DNA of 64,000 nucleotides from positions 62,001-126,000 of the forward strand of contig DTUF01000024.1 of NCBI GenBank assembly GCA_012964335.1, written 5' to 3'. Shown one piece after another: positions 49,501 to 63,923 of this stretch. This stretch comes from Candidatus Poseidoniales archaeon (GTDB taxonomy: Archaea > Thermoplasmatota > Poseidoniia > Poseidoniales > Thalassarchaeaceae). The translations under genes and the position numbers were made by a program. Below the pieces are notes generated by a model, which did no database searches, was not told the origin of the DNA, and saw nothing but the letters and a program-made list of their open reading frames with translations. The first letter of the stretch is position 1, and every line of letters starts with the position of its first letter.

Positions 49501-50637
49501 AACCCACTCCCTATTCCACAAGTTAGCATATACGAAGCAAGAGACCCCGCCACCGGAGGCCCGATTGATGCACCTAGTGAAGATGACAGCCAGTTCAATT
49601 GGAGACATACATTCACTGATTCTGGTGATATCTTTGTAGCTCCAGGAATCTGGCTACGTTTCAATTCAAGCGGTAGTAGGGATGGAGATTCACAATTCGA
49701 GGGGATGGATATCCCTATTGATGAAAGTCACCCTAACTGGAACGGCCTAATTGAGTACACATGGGACTTTGGTGATGGCTCTCCATTAGTCAATATCCCA
49801 AATGTTTGGCATGCTTACACAACTCCAGGAGTATACACAATAACGCTCACGCTAAGAGATGGTTTTGGTACAGGAGATGTTAACCAGACTACCAGAAAAG
49901 TGTATGTTGCCAGTGCCCCCGAAATAATGACAACATCTCTATTTGATGTAGCAATTTATACCGGTTATAACGAACTTTCAGGTTTAGCAACTGACCATGA
50001 TGGCTCACTAGGATTCAGTGCTTGGTATGATGATGATGTGTACTTTGACAGTGATGGTAATGGTATTTTGGATGATGACCACGATATCAGCGAATCAATT
50101 GTAGGTGATTTGGCATTACAGTACAGTTGGGATATTGATGACCGTTTTGATGTTGATGCTGATGGTGACAACACCAACGACTGGGTTGAACAAAATAGTC
50201 TTGGAATCATGGTTGTAAATTGGTCAGAACCTGGTGAAATATTCGTGGCACTCAAGGTCTGCAACGGCATTGGTGTCTGTACTGAAAAGGGGTACCCACT
50301 CCGGATTAGAGACCCATCTGAGCAAGATGATTCACTCGCTGATTTCAGCCTCGACTCATTACTTCCAAAAGCTGAGAGTAGTGGTTTGATGTTAGGTGCA
50401 CTGCTTGTTGTCCTACTTCTTCTAGGATGGTTAGTGATGCGCCAACCAACAGAGATTGAAGAAGATGCAGGAGACAGGCAAGAAGCATACGATGTATCTA
50501 CTGTTGAAACAGAAGGAGGAGTCCTAGGTATGGACCACCACGCGCCGCCGCCCAAACCTAAACATCTGACAAGCCGAGATCGGCGTAGCAAGGAATCGGG
50601 TTATGTGCGTCCTGTGACTTCGCGAAGGCGAAGGTGA
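46501..50637 (+). CDS. Secreted, TM-anchored zinc metallopeptidase (HExxH) with PKD-type domains
   Basis: ETILAHEFEHLLHNSRDPFEYAWIDEGSADMAA (HExxH...E); YLWDFGDGVQSW, FQWDWGDGTNEG, YTWDFGDGSPLV PKD motifs; TM MLGALLVVLLLLGWLVM. Confidence 0.85.
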   Translation: MQIRTSLFLTILMIAATLGPAMAPTAAAEAENNYEVGEIIGDIEDFDVSIHGKPYIMVEGNQSLYSATRLHKMAWSDAGYPNLLLPFAQGNNGKSTSKACVPMSQGQVLTVPTSGGQISVTVEKTTPTAAFLVESGQTVSSSVLNNYASTWTSTIHPTVTQYFGSEPDVDNNCQIQVIIYNIDGPWNIGGYFAPSLASQREAVYVDVNDLSWAETILAHEFEHLLHNSRDPFEYAWIDEGSADMAAFLCFGATSTIIGHANEWAQNSYTSVRWWNQSTGDYGAGFLFMLYLASKLGGGAAIQSLVADTATGGAGIVNLANNPVPGSPGNIGNTISSIFANFTVATLLDDSQNPFGLDNIDMYQNCGNSQFCKLQITDSNSNWGSVWSSQGDPLEGWGVRAYKFTGGTGSPLNVMVQASEIGFAGRLVYREIATGTWTSVPLEFNGGMATGLVSGFGNVSDDVYVLTWYESLVDDCDYAMANCGWPGGGSTQYPIATVDVYAALISQPATIRQDFLRLHDRDGDTVSDTLEWNLEINSTAFWENLDIRIEAFNNNTLHDTITIPVGVGGGAVSNRSVWFTPPSDGDWQLYARLYDQIGNPIPNGAVLTLPTTVANMAPVATGSLSSNTSQTWLPIQFNGAGYDIWGLSANNQTYNHNSSPTGYLWDFGDGVQSWLRTPSRAYTQTGDFNASLQVTDIGGKQSTQQNWSMNITDTIIPMVKISVAGQEILGGMTLLTTQRVLFEAYMTDDNVPDEYLDFQWDWGDGTNEGGIGYTEASHDWSNGSANGTNYTLNLTVSDGTFTVNQTLTILILNRIPRLIYDLPIEVDTLTPFPLPTMFTDDDGSIVSWQWFFPDPVNLEGGTVTKLSAFDQTGSTDQNPTPAWLTPGLKNVTIIATDNSGNSTIAILQVTVNNQRPVALFDRPDGGDTITPYMFVSHSWDPDGQNGNMTTIWTISEDNTTITNQTSIVHLFSTPGTHVVELVVIDELGLSSLPKAYIIEIENPLPIPQVSIYEARDPATGGPIDAPSEDDSQFNWRHTFTDSGDIFVAPGIWLRFNSSGSRDGDSQFEGMDIPIDESHPNWNGLIEYTWDFGDGSPLVNIPNVWHAYTTPGVYTITLTLRDGFGTGDVNQTTRKVYVASAPEIMTTSLFDVAIYTGYNELSGLATDHDGSLGFSAWYDDDVYFDSDGNGILDDDHDISESIVGDLALQYSWDIDDRFDVDADGDNTNDWVEQNSLGIMVVNWSEPGEIFVALKVCNGIGVCTEKGYPLRIRDPSEQDDSLADFSLDSLLPKAESSGLMLGALLVVLLLLGWLVMRQPTEIEEDAGDRQEAYDVSTVETEGGVLGMDHHAPPPKPKHLTSRDRRSKESGYVRPVTSRRRR

Positions 50638-51638
50638 CCAATGCGATGTGTGTAAGGCGACCTGATTTAGCGAGAAAAAACCTATCTCTGATGTTATTTT
50701 TGCTGATTATCGCGCCAATTTTACTATCATTACCAAGTGCATTTTCTATTACTGGAGTGGAAGCAGCCTCAAACTGTACTTACGATTCACAACAAGCAGC
50801 GAAATGGCATAAAGAAGTCAGTAGTTTCAATCTAACTGGGGCTTCAGATAATATAATCTTTAATGAAAATGATGATGATGGAGGATTTCAAGAAGACTTA
50901 ATGTGGGGTGGTAGTTTTGGTGATAATATTTACAACAATAGTGAATTGGATGCACTGCGAACAGATTTCCACGCTTCTTTTGAGGTGAAAAACGATACTG
51001 CATCTGGGTTACGTCTCAACCTAACTCCTGGTTATCGTTACACATTCTGTGTTGTAACCCATTCTGAAAATTCTAGTAATTACCTTGAGGCTCCAATGGT
51101 TGATTTCTACCTCATCAAGAAATATGACTGGGATTTTTATCGTAATGATTACGAAATGAGAGTATGGGAGGGGCGCGACATGCTCAACATGATACCACCA
51201 GAGTGGAGAGACATATCCGCTTGGATGCCTTACAGAGATGTTCATGCTTATGAGGGTGAAAAGGCAACTGATTTTGCAGTTAGCCTAGACAGTGACGAAG
51301 TTTCTGGTGGGTTCTTTGGGTTTGCAGAAGTAGAAACCCAGTGGATGTACCTAATTGTAGATGGCTGGGACAATATGCGAGATAGTGATACACCTGCTCC
51401 ACATCGTAATTTTTCTGTGGATATCACTATCATGACTGAAGATAGACTTACGCTGCCAAATTTCACTGTCGCCCTGGTTTGTGGTGGATTATTCGTGATG
51501 CTGATTGCTGCTCCAATCATATTGCATTCTAGATATCAACGAGCGGGTGTTGGCTCTGGTAGTGAAGGGGATCAAGGTGTTGACTTGATGCCGATGTTAG
51601 AAACTGAGGCGACCAAACCACCACCTCCAATAAATTGA
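50634..51638 (+). CDS. Membrane-anchored surface protein of unknown function
   Basis: GTG start overlapping the upstream stop (GTGA); N-terminal hydrophobic signal; C-terminal TM FTVALVCGGLFVMLIAAPIILHSRYQR. Confidence 0.7.
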   Translation: MTNAMCVRRPDLARKNLSLMLFLLIIAPILLSLPSAFSITGVEAASNCTYDSQQAAKWHKEVSSFNLTGASDNIIFNENDDDGGFQEDLMWGGSFGDNIYNNSELDALRTDFHASFEVKNDTASGLRLNLTPGYRYTFCVVTHSENSSNYLEAPMVDFYLIKKYDWDFYRNDYEMRVWEGRDMLNMIPPEWRDISAWMPYRDVHAYEGEKATDFAVSLDSDEVSGGFFGFAEVETQWMYLIVDGWDNMRDSDTPAPHRNFSVDITIMTEDRLTLPNFTVALVCGGLFVMLIAAPIILHSRYQRAGVGSGSEGDQGVDLMPMLETEATKPPPPIN

Positions 51639-51683
51639 AGTAACCTGATTTATTGATAATCATCAGATTGGAAAGATATGTGA

Positions 51684-52508
51684 TTATTCATCAGAATGCC
51701 CGAGCATTCCCCAAGCAATCATGAGATCACGCACATTAACCAAACCTTTATCCGCGAGTGAAAAACCCCGCTCTAGAGTCGCGAATACCATATTTTGTTC
51801 AAGAAGTGGAGCATGAATCCGAGGCCAATCGCCGCCAATTCCTTGTCCCATTAGCGAATACGAAGTACTAGAATTTCGCAATTTCCAACCAGCCTCAAAG
51901 ATACTAAGAGCATCGTCATGATGCCTAGTATGATAGCAAAGCTTGATGATATCCCCTGCATCACTATTTGCCTCAAGTTTCTCAACTATTTCATCTGATG
52001 AAGGAGTTGACTCCATGTCGTGGTAAGATGCAACCACAGTTGCCCCGGAAGCTTTGGCTGCTTCTAATAGGGATGCGCGTGCTTTAGGCTCCATCCCAAT
52101 TTCAATATCAATCCAAGAAACGCCGCTAATAATTGCTTGTTCTAATACTCCAATTCTGGCTTCTTCGTTATCAGGAAACTCCCCTCCTTCTGTCTTTGAT
52201 CGGCAAGTGAAAAGGACTGGTTTATCAATTCCCTTTTTTAACTGTTTAATCGCCTCATCAATATTAACGTCGCTAATTTCTCTAGCAACATATTCTGTTG
52301 AAGTTTCGTCAACCCCATCGATATTTTGAACGGTAACATTGACTGGTTGAACATACAATTTATCAAAGCGCACTTCAATCAGTTCACCTCCTTCTGCAGT
52401 TGCTTGCTCTGCCTGCTTCAACACCTCTTGTACTGTGTTTCCACCGAGCACAATACATACGAGCGGAAGGGCCATCGTGGCCGCCACTAAAGCCCTCTGT
52501 TTAACCAT
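51684..52508 (-). CDS. aroD: Type I 3-dehydroquinate dehydratase
   Basis: GELIEVRFDKLY...KPVLFTCRSKTEGGEF...WIDIEIGM...GATVVASYHDMESTPSSDEIVEKL...AGDIIKLCYHTRHHDDALSIF...YSLMGQGIGGDWPRI. Confidence 0.85.
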   Translation of the reverse strand: MVKQRALVAATMALPLVCIVLGGNTVQEVLKQAEQATAEGGELIEVRFDKLYVQPVNVTVQNIDGVDETSTEYVAREISDVNIDEAIKQLKKGIDKPVLFTCRSKTEGGEFPDNEEARIGVLEQAIISGVSWIDIEIGMEPKARASLLEAAKASGATVVASYHDMESTPSSDEIVEKLEANSDAGDIIKLCYHTRHHDDALSIFEAGWKLRNSSTSYSLMGQGIGGDWPRIHAPLLEQNMVFATLERGFSLADKGLVNVRDLMIAWGMLGHSDE

Positions 52509-52588
52509 ACTGTCTGAGAAATATTTTGAACCCTGACCTGCGGACCCATTTTTAGTGGAGCAAATGGTTAGAAAATGGGTAAATTCGG

Positions 52589-57384
<4,796 letters not shown>

Positions 57385-57438
57385 TTCACCATTACTTCCG
57401 TTCTGCTTAAGACGGATTGGTAGGTCGGCAGTCCCGTT

Positions 57439-57524
57439 GCGACGTTCGCATAGCCTGGCCATCGCGCCGGATTGCTAATCCGGTGGGTTTACCCGCGGGA
57501 GTTCGAATCTCCCACGTCGCGCCA
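57439..57524 (+). tRNA. tRNA-Ser (anticodon GCU), long variable arm, CCA encoded
   Basis: Acceptor GCGACGT/ACGTCGC + G + CCA; anticodon stem CCGGA/TCCGG, loop TTGCTAA; variable arm TGGGTTTACCCGC; T-arm GGGAG-TTCGAAT-CTCCC. Confidence 0.93.
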
Positions 57525-57587
57525 TTAATGTCTGCTCAAAGATAGGTTAGAAATCACCTATTCTCGTTTGGTATAATTGCTAATTGT

Positions 57588-60500
57588 TTAATCGAATAAA
57601 TCTTCAAGGTCATCCGCCATATCCTCAGCATCTAACATTTCTTCTCGCAATTGATACTTTCTCTTATCACGTTTAACTCGACGACGGACCCCTCGTGTTT
57701 GATTAATTATTACCGGTAACATCACGATGTTAAGAAGAAGAATTGCGAAAGCCATCATTGCACTCGTTCTAAAGACCCCAATACCCCAGTAATCTAGCAC
57801 TTCACCAAACCATTCAACTCCGTATGGTGGAGGCTCATCTGGCGGAGGGAGGGGGATTAAATCGCTATTATGGTCCCAAAATTGATTGCCTACATCAACT
57901 GTTTCAATATTGCCCTGTAGTGGAGAATAATCAACATTCCCAATATCATCCATAGGCACTAGAATGTAATGGTAAATGTGTCCTTTCTCAATCCCATTTC
58001 GGAATCGGTCCTCTTTTTGGTGGAATGTTCCAACAGTTCCTGGTTCTCCCCAAATATCTGTCTCAATTGGTTCAATCCAAGTCAAATCAGACGGAATTAG
58101 ATCAACCCTATACAATTGCCAAGTGATATTATCCTCATCACCAAAATCAGGCCATATCCAAGAAATATCCACATGATGTATATTCTGGCCTGAACTATTA
58201 TTGAAAGATACTACGTGGGCCATGTTCTCCACCTGAACATGAGGTGGGGCTGCATCTCCGCACTGCCATTCTACTGAATTCCCATTCCATCCTACTGCAC
58301 CTCCATGTGAATAGTCTGGTACACCTTGTCTATCAATTGCCATTACTAGATAAGATACGCAAGTCCCATCTAGAAGCGGAGCCGGGTCATTCCAAAAAGT
58401 ACCATGTGGCTCAATATCAGACACTTCAGTTCCGATTACTGACTGGAACTGTGAGTTATTCTGAAATGGCCAAAAGAATGGGAATGACAATCTACGATAA
58501 ACACGCCATCCACCAAAATACGGATTGTCAAGGTCACCTGTAGGCTCCCACTCAAGCCTAAGTGCACCACCTGGAAGTTGAATGGTGGAGAGATTTTCGA
58601 GACCTACATTCGCTGGAATTAAGTCCCCCGCGATTAAGAAAATTCCATTGGAAAAATCTGTATCATAAATATGTAGAGTGTCATTTTCAATATTGATTTC
58701 ATACATTGAAGGGAATTCTAACGTACTGATTGCTGTTGTAGTCTTGGATTCCATTCTGAAGAGCTGAATTGACTCACGATCTAGACCATCGGGAATCATC
58801 CCTGTGAGTGAAATCCATGAATCTGTGAAAACTATACCAGGGTCTGTGACACTAGCTAAGGATGGATCAATATCAAAATCTATTATTCTCAACACCGAGA
58901 GCCCTTCATCTTGTACCATGCCATAAGTAAATCCAGAAGGTGGATATTCAGGTTCATTGAACACATAGTTGACTTGTTCGTCTAGTACCGATTCACCACC
59001 AATTACCCACGGTTCATAAACCATGGAAATTCTGTTCTGCACCCTAATATTCCTAATTCCGGTCTCTACTTGTCCTTGAGAATCTCTTGTGGTTAGTGTT
59101 ACTAACCATTCACCCATTGGTAAACTCGTATTGATTATTTGCCCATAACCGATGACCTCTTCATAATTCAAGCGCCAAGTGAAATTCATCGGCATGGCTG
59201 AATATTGACTCACTTGTCCAATGAATAAAATTGAATCCCCACTATCAAACCTCTCACCTTCTAGTGGATAGCTGATAGTAGGATAAGCTGGCTTATGGCG
59301 ACTACTAACTACAACCTCATACCAATTATCAGACGGGTTAATATCTAATTCATCAAGTCCTACAGGGAATTCTGCGCGCAGAACTAAGTCCCCAACAACT
59401 GGCATTGCGAAGACACATGATGCTGATTCTTGAGGATCCATTACTATATCACAAGGATTAGGCCCATCCAGTAAAGTCCCATTCAAATCTAAAATGCTCA
59501 GTGTGAATGACGTATTAATGTACATTGAGCCGATGTTACCTACATTTACTCTAATTGAATTATCACCTAAAGGATATAGTGTATTGTTGTTGCCACCTGA
59601 CTCTACAATTTGACCAGAACCTCTAGCAGGCTCAATACTTTCAATCCATACGTCAGTATCATCATTGACATATATCATCATTGTATCCATGTTATTCCAA
59701 TCATTCATGTCACCAGCTGATGAAATTAAGCCAGCACGTAATAAAAATCGGCCCGTTGAAGGTGCAACTACATCTGGAAGAGCAGTAATCCAATGTTGGT
59801 CGGTCGCTGGTGGAGGAAGTGTTGTTTGCTGTGCTGTGGCCACAATTAACCTGCCCGCCCCATAATCAATAGGAGAAAATGTCACTTGTTGGGTGATAAT
59901 TCCTATTCCAAGTTGTCCTTCTTGATTTCTTCCTGTGCAACCGCTCATTTGATTCTGCAATATTACACAAGTGTGACCCCCTCCTAATTGAACAGAATCA
60001 ACTGGACTAGGGAGATTGATTGAGATATTTTGTGAAGAAAAGTTTGAGATTAAGTCCCCTATACCTAGTTGCCCTTCTTCATTAGAGCCCCAACAATTCA
60101 AAGCGCCGAAATTAGTTATTACACAAGAGTGAGAATTTCCAAGTTCAATTGAAGTTGCTGTTTGGTCATCTGATAATACTACAGAAATAGGGATGTTTTC
60201 ACTATCATAATTTCCTAACCCTAGTTGGCCATCATCGTTCAATCCCCAACATTTCACATTTCCATCATCAAGAACAGCACAAGTATGAGCTATCCCCGCA
60301 GAAATGGAAGTAGCAGTTCTCCCCTGTCCTAAATCAACCCACGTAGGGGTGTTTACCCAAATGTCAGGAATCCCTAAACCAAGTTGACCGTGAAGATTCC
60401 ATCCCCAACAACTTACTGAACCATTATCAATAATTGCACAGGTATGACGGTAGCCAGTTGTAATTTGTGAGGCAGTGTGATTTTCAGTGAGGTTTACCCA

Positions 60501-61574
60501 CAGCGGAGTATTTCGGCTGGTGAAATTTCCAAATCCAAGTTGCCCCTCAATATTCCTACCCCAACAATTCAACTCACCGTTATCCAAAATCACACACGAA
60601 TGGGTGTCACCACTTGCAATCGCGATAGCATTGCCACCTCCCAATGAAACACTTTTTGGCGAAGTTTGCAATACATTATTCCCAATACCAAGTTGTCCGT
60701 TATTGTTAGAACCCCAGCACTTTACAGATGAATCATCTAAAATGACACAAGAATGGTTTCCCCCTGCAGCAACACTTGTAGCAGTTCTCCCCTCTCCAAG
60801 AGAAAGCGTAACTGGACTGTATCGGTTTCCAGTATTACCCAATCCCAATTGGCCGAAATTATTCTTGCCCCAGCACTCTAGTGAGCCCTCATCTAAGATT
60901 GCGCATGAATGGAGACCTCCAGAAGACATTGAATCAGCATATATTTTTTCATTGTACAATTCCCAACCAAAGGTTGCATTGTCTCCTGATTGCCATGAGC
61001 GGCGATAAAATTCAGTGGTAATTGGATATGGAGTACCACTGTTGTAAACTTCAGTTTCATCAAAATTGACTTGATTCAATGATATATCTCTAAGTGGAGC
61101 TTCTACATTAAATGTGTAGGTTATCATGTCATCAGATGAATCCGCATCATTCTCTGTGAACATGAAAAAGATAGTATGGATTCCGGTGAGAGATGGCTGA
61201 TACAGGTTAATGAATGAGATATTCAATACTTGATAACCAGTTACTGTCCCCGTACTAATAAATCCTTCATTCGAATTTCCTGGGCACGATATTAGAGCCG
61301 TATGGTCTCCTGAACAAATTTGCCATTTAATCTGCCGAGGCGAATGTGAGGAGAATATGTCGTTCTTTACTTGCACTTTTGGTGAGATAAATGAGGTGTC
61401 GCGGTCATAAGTTGCACCAGCAATCGGCTCAATCCCTGATATTATACTCAAATCACCCGAAACAACAGCACTTGCAGTAGGAGTAAAAGCAGTAAAAGAG
61501 GCTAGAATCATAGAAAACACTAGCAATTTAGCATAGACTCGCGCGCTCGTCCCCTCCCTCGCGCCCCCACGCAT
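57588..61574 (-). CDS. Secreted, TM-anchored RCC1-repeat (seven-bladed propeller) surface protein with CARDB/Fn3-like C-terminal region
   Basis: Seven HSCxILDxGxxxCWGxNxxGQLGxGN repeats; C-terminal TM AMMAFAILLLNIVMLPVII and charged tail. Confidence 0.9.
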   Translation of the reverse strand: MRGGAREGTSARVYAKLLVFSMILASFTAFTPTASAVVSGDLSIISGIEPIAGATYDRDTSFISPKVQVKNDIFSSHSPRQIKWQICSGDHTALISCPGNSNEGFISTGTVTGYQVLNISFINLYQPSLTGIHTIFFMFTENDADSSDDMITYTFNVEAPLRDISLNQVNFDETEVYNSGTPYPITTEFYRRSWQSGDNATFGWELYNEKIYADSMSSGGLHSCAILDEGSLECWGKNNFGQLGLGNTGNRYSPVTLSLGEGRTATSVAAGGNHSCVILDDSSVKCWGSNNNGQLGIGNNVLQTSPKSVSLGGGNAIAIASGDTHSCVILDNGELNCWGRNIEGQLGFGNFTSRNTPLWVNLTENHTASQITTGYRHTCAIIDNGSVSCWGWNLHGQLGLGIPDIWVNTPTWVDLGQGRTATSISAGIAHTCAVLDDGNVKCWGLNDDGQLGLGNYDSENIPISVVLSDDQTATSIELGNSHSCVITNFGALNCWGSNEEGQLGIGDLISNFSSQNISINLPSPVDSVQLGGGHTCVILQNQMSGCTGRNQEGQLGIGIITQQVTFSPIDYGAGRLIVATAQQTTLPPPATDQHWITALPDVVAPSTGRFLLRAGLISSAGDMNDWNNMDTMMIYVNDDTDVWIESIEPARGSGQIVESGGNNNTLYPLGDNSIRVNVGNIGSMYINTSFTLSILDLNGTLLDGPNPCDIVMDPQESASCVFAMPVVGDLVLRAEFPVGLDELDINPSDNWYEVVVSSRHKPAYPTISYPLEGERFDSGDSILFIGQVSQYSAMPMNFTWRLNYEEVIGYGQIINTSLPMGEWLVTLTTRDSQGQVETGIRNIRVQNRISMVYEPWVIGGESVLDEQVNYVFNEPEYPPSGFTYGMVQDEGLSVLRIIDFDIDPSLASVTDPGIVFTDSWISLTGMIPDGLDRESIQLFRMESKTTTAISTLEFPSMYEINIENDTLHIYDTDFSNGIFLIAGDLIPANVGLENLSTIQLPGGALRLEWEPTGDLDNPYFGGWRVYRRLSFPFFWPFQNNSQFQSVIGTEVSDIEPHGTFWNDPAPLLDGTCVSYLVMAIDRQGVPDYSHGGAVGWNGNSVEWQCGDAAPPHVQVENMAHVVSFNNSSGQNIHHVDISWIWPDFGDEDNITWQLYRVDLIPSDLTWIEPIETDIWGEPGTVGTFHQKEDRFRNGIEKGHIYHYILVPMDDIGNVDYSPLQGNIETVDVGNQFWDHNSDLIPLPPPDEPPPYGVEWFGEVLDYWGIGVFRTSAMMAFAILLLNIVMLPVIINQTRGVRRRVKRDKRKYQLREEMLDAEDMADDLEDLFD
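59850..60936 (-). repeat. Seven tandem RCC1 repeats (about 50-53 aa each)
   Basis: GGLHSCAILDEGSLECWGKNNFGQLGLGN ... GGHTCVILQNQMSGCTGRNQEGQLGIG. Confidence 0.88.
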
Positions 61575-61638
61575 GAGAGGGCCTAAAACATGGGAGCCGT
61601 AAATAGCAAACGGCGGTTGGACAAGAAAACAGGTTCAT

Positions 61639-62433
61639 TCAAACCTTTGACGACCACGGCATTTTGGTATTTGCAAGTCCAAGCCCTTCACCTTCAGTAG
61701 TCAGTGCGATGAAGCCAACTTCAACATCTGGTGGATATTGATTAATCCCCCAATTTAGAACATTTTCAATGTCGTATCCTTCCTCAATTCTGTCAGCCAT
61801 TCTAACTGACGACATCTTGAGAGTTATTTGTTCACCAATTCCGGTTGCTGCGATTCCAATTCGTTCGTCACACCACAATCCAGCGCCAATTAATGGGACG
61901 TCTCCGATTCTGCCTGCTGGCATCCCTGTGCAACCTCCAGTTGATGATGCCACCACCATAAGTCCGGTTTCATCACGCGCAACTGCGCCTACTGTGTCAT
62001 TTCCTGTGAGTTTTAGAGAACCCTCTACTTTTTCTCGTGCAATCCCAATGTTATCAGCAAATTCCCTAGCACCCCTACCAGATATAATATTGACATTATC
62101 ATCCAATAATTTTGCTGCCACTAGGATTGGATTCTTAGTCTGTTGAATGCAGGAAATTGCTCCAAATTGACCGTTACTTGTCATCACTGCTGCATCAAGT
62201 TGAACGCTGCCATCAGCTCTTATTCGGCCACCGGTTCCAGCGTTCAATGCTGGGTCATCTTCCATTATTACTACAGCCGCTAACGCAGCATCCAAGGCCG
62301 TACCTCCGGATTGGAGTATCTCCCAACCTGCTTCAACAGCAGCATCAACACCCGGTTGATCTTTAGCACTGTGCCCAGCACCGCCATGACAGACAATAGC
62401 CGGCATAGAAATTGCTTCAACGGTATCCATCAT
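61639..62433 (-). CDS. Isoaspartyl peptidase / type 2 L-asparaginase (Ntn-hydrolase)
   Basis: PAIVCHGGAGHS...DAALAAVVIMEDDPALNAGTGGRIRADGSVQLDAAVMT...GNDTVGAVARDETGLMVVASSTGGCTGMPAGRIGDVPLIGAGLWCDE. Confidence 0.9.
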   Translation of the reverse strand: MMDTVEAISMPAIVCHGGAGHSAKDQPGVDAAVEAGWEILQSGGTALDAALAAVVIMEDDPALNAGTGGRIRADGSVQLDAAVMTSNGQFGAISCIQQTKNPILVAAKLLDDNVNIISGRGAREFADNIGIAREKVEGSLKLTGNDTVGAVARDETGLMVVASSTGGCTGMPAGRIGDVPLIGAGLWCDERIGIAATGIGEQITLKMSSVRMADRIEEGYDIENVLNWGINQYPPDVEVGFIALTTEGEGLGLANTKMPWSSKV

Positions 62434-63758
62434 TAGTCCACCTCAGCAGCAGCTAATATTTCATCTTCGGCTCTGAAAGCATTAGAAAATCGGAACCCTA
62501 TCCAAGCTAATAGACTGAAAAGCCCGCATAACAAAAATGCTGTATGGAAGTCAAAAAATCCCGATTTACTTACTGTGGCATCCCAAACTAGACCACCAAT
62601 TATTACTCCTGCAAAAGAGGATAGCGCTCTTAGTGACTCACTAACACCCATTACCATGCCGCGCTCCTTTGGTCCGGATACATGAGTCAAAAGTGTCATG
62701 TTTGAGGGGGTGACAAGGCCATTGCCAAATGCAACTAAGCCCATCACCGGTAATAGGCCAAGCAAACCTAAATGAGGTGGTACATAAGGAATAATAGCCA
62801 ATCCCAAACCACAAATCAGGAATCCTGATGACATCAAGGTTGAAGAACCAAATCGATCTGAAAGTGGACCAATTAAACGACCTTGAGTGATGATTCCAAC
62901 TATTCCGACAAAAGTAAAAATCCAGCCATTGTCCTGCTCAGAAAATCCAAACCCTCCTTCTGACACTGCCATCATTGTGAAAAGAATGAGTACTACATGC
63001 ATGATTGTGAAACCAATCCAAAAGAATAGCATAGACCACAGAATAGGAGACACAACTGGTCGATTGTACATTTTTCCAATGTTAGTAAAATTGGTTTTCA
63101 GAGTTTGAACTGGTGAACGCTTCTCAACAGTTTCGCGGGCAGATTTAGGCAAACTCTCTGTAAGTTTAGTTGTGGCAAATAAGAATCCTACTAAGGAAAG
63201 AAGGCTGGAGGCTAGACAGGGAAGTAAATATGGATGAGTTTCAAAAATGGTGCCGACAAATGCTGAAGTCCAAGTCCACTCAGCCGGGGCGGAAAGAAAA
63301 CCTCCAATTGCTGGTCCAATTGAGAAGCCAACGCCAAAAGCGGCGCCAAGAATTCCTTGACGGCGGGCAACTTCATGAGGTTCTGAAATATCGCCAATAT
63401 AAGCGCGGGTTACAGAGATATTTGCATTCACCATGCCGGCAAAAAGGCGTGCGAACAAAGCCATCCAAAGTGAATTTGAAAGTCCAAAAATAAGGAATGC
63501 GAATGAGTTTCCAACTAATCCTATCATCAACACCGGGCGCCTACCAATTCGGTCTGATAAGGCACCCCAAAATGGGCTGAAAAGAAACATTGCTCCTGCA
63601 TATGCAGCCATCAATGCTGCAACCCAGCGGCCAATAGGCTGACCGGGCTCAGCTAAACCTGCTACCATGTAGGTAATGAATGGAATGATGATTCCAAAAC
63701 CAATCATATCCACTAGAACGACAAGAAACAGAATTGCCATTGACGATTTTCGTGTCAT
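62433..63758 (-). CDS. Major facilitator superfamily transporter (drug-efflux-like)
   Basis: MTRKSSMAILFLVVLVDMIGFGIIIPF...FSPFWGALSDRIGRRPVLMIGLVGNS...; 12-TM pattern; start ATG 63758; stop overlaps the next start (TAATG). Confidence 0.9.
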   Translation of the reverse strand: MTRKSSMAILFLVVLVDMIGFGIIIPFITYMVAGLAEPGQPIGRWVAALMAAYAGAMFLFSPFWGALSDRIGRRPVLMIGLVGNSFAFLIFGLSNSLWMALFARLFAGMVNANISVTRAYIGDISEPHEVARRQGILGAAFGVGFSIGPAIGGFLSAPAEWTWTSAFVGTIFETHPYLLPCLASSLLSLVGFLFATTKLTESLPKSARETVEKRSPVQTLKTNFTNIGKMYNRPVVSPILWSMLFFWIGFTIMHVVLILFTMMAVSEGGFGFSEQDNGWIFTFVGIVGIITQGRLIGPLSDRFGSSTLMSSGFLICGLGLAIIPYVPPHLGLLGLLPVMGLVAFGNGLVTPSNMTLLTHVSGPKERGMVMGVSESLRALSSFAGVIIGGLVWDATVSKSGFFDFHTAFLLCGLFSLLAWIGFRFSNAFRAEDEILAAAEVD

Positions 63759-63923
63759 TCTAATCCCACCTCTCTTTTCCCGCCTAAGGCTCGGTGTTCT
63801 ATGCCTTTGCGTAACTAAATGGTTCAATCCACGAATTTGATTTCAAAGAACAACCTGCTGAACGAAAAAACCTCAATGTCTGCTAAGAATAAGAGAAGCA
63901 GTAAGATATTTGTGCACCTATTT

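Noticed and set aside
49965-50591. 208-aa minus-strand ORF under the metallopeptidase 3' end
   Set aside because: Ser-rich shadow ORF antisense to PKD/TM region.
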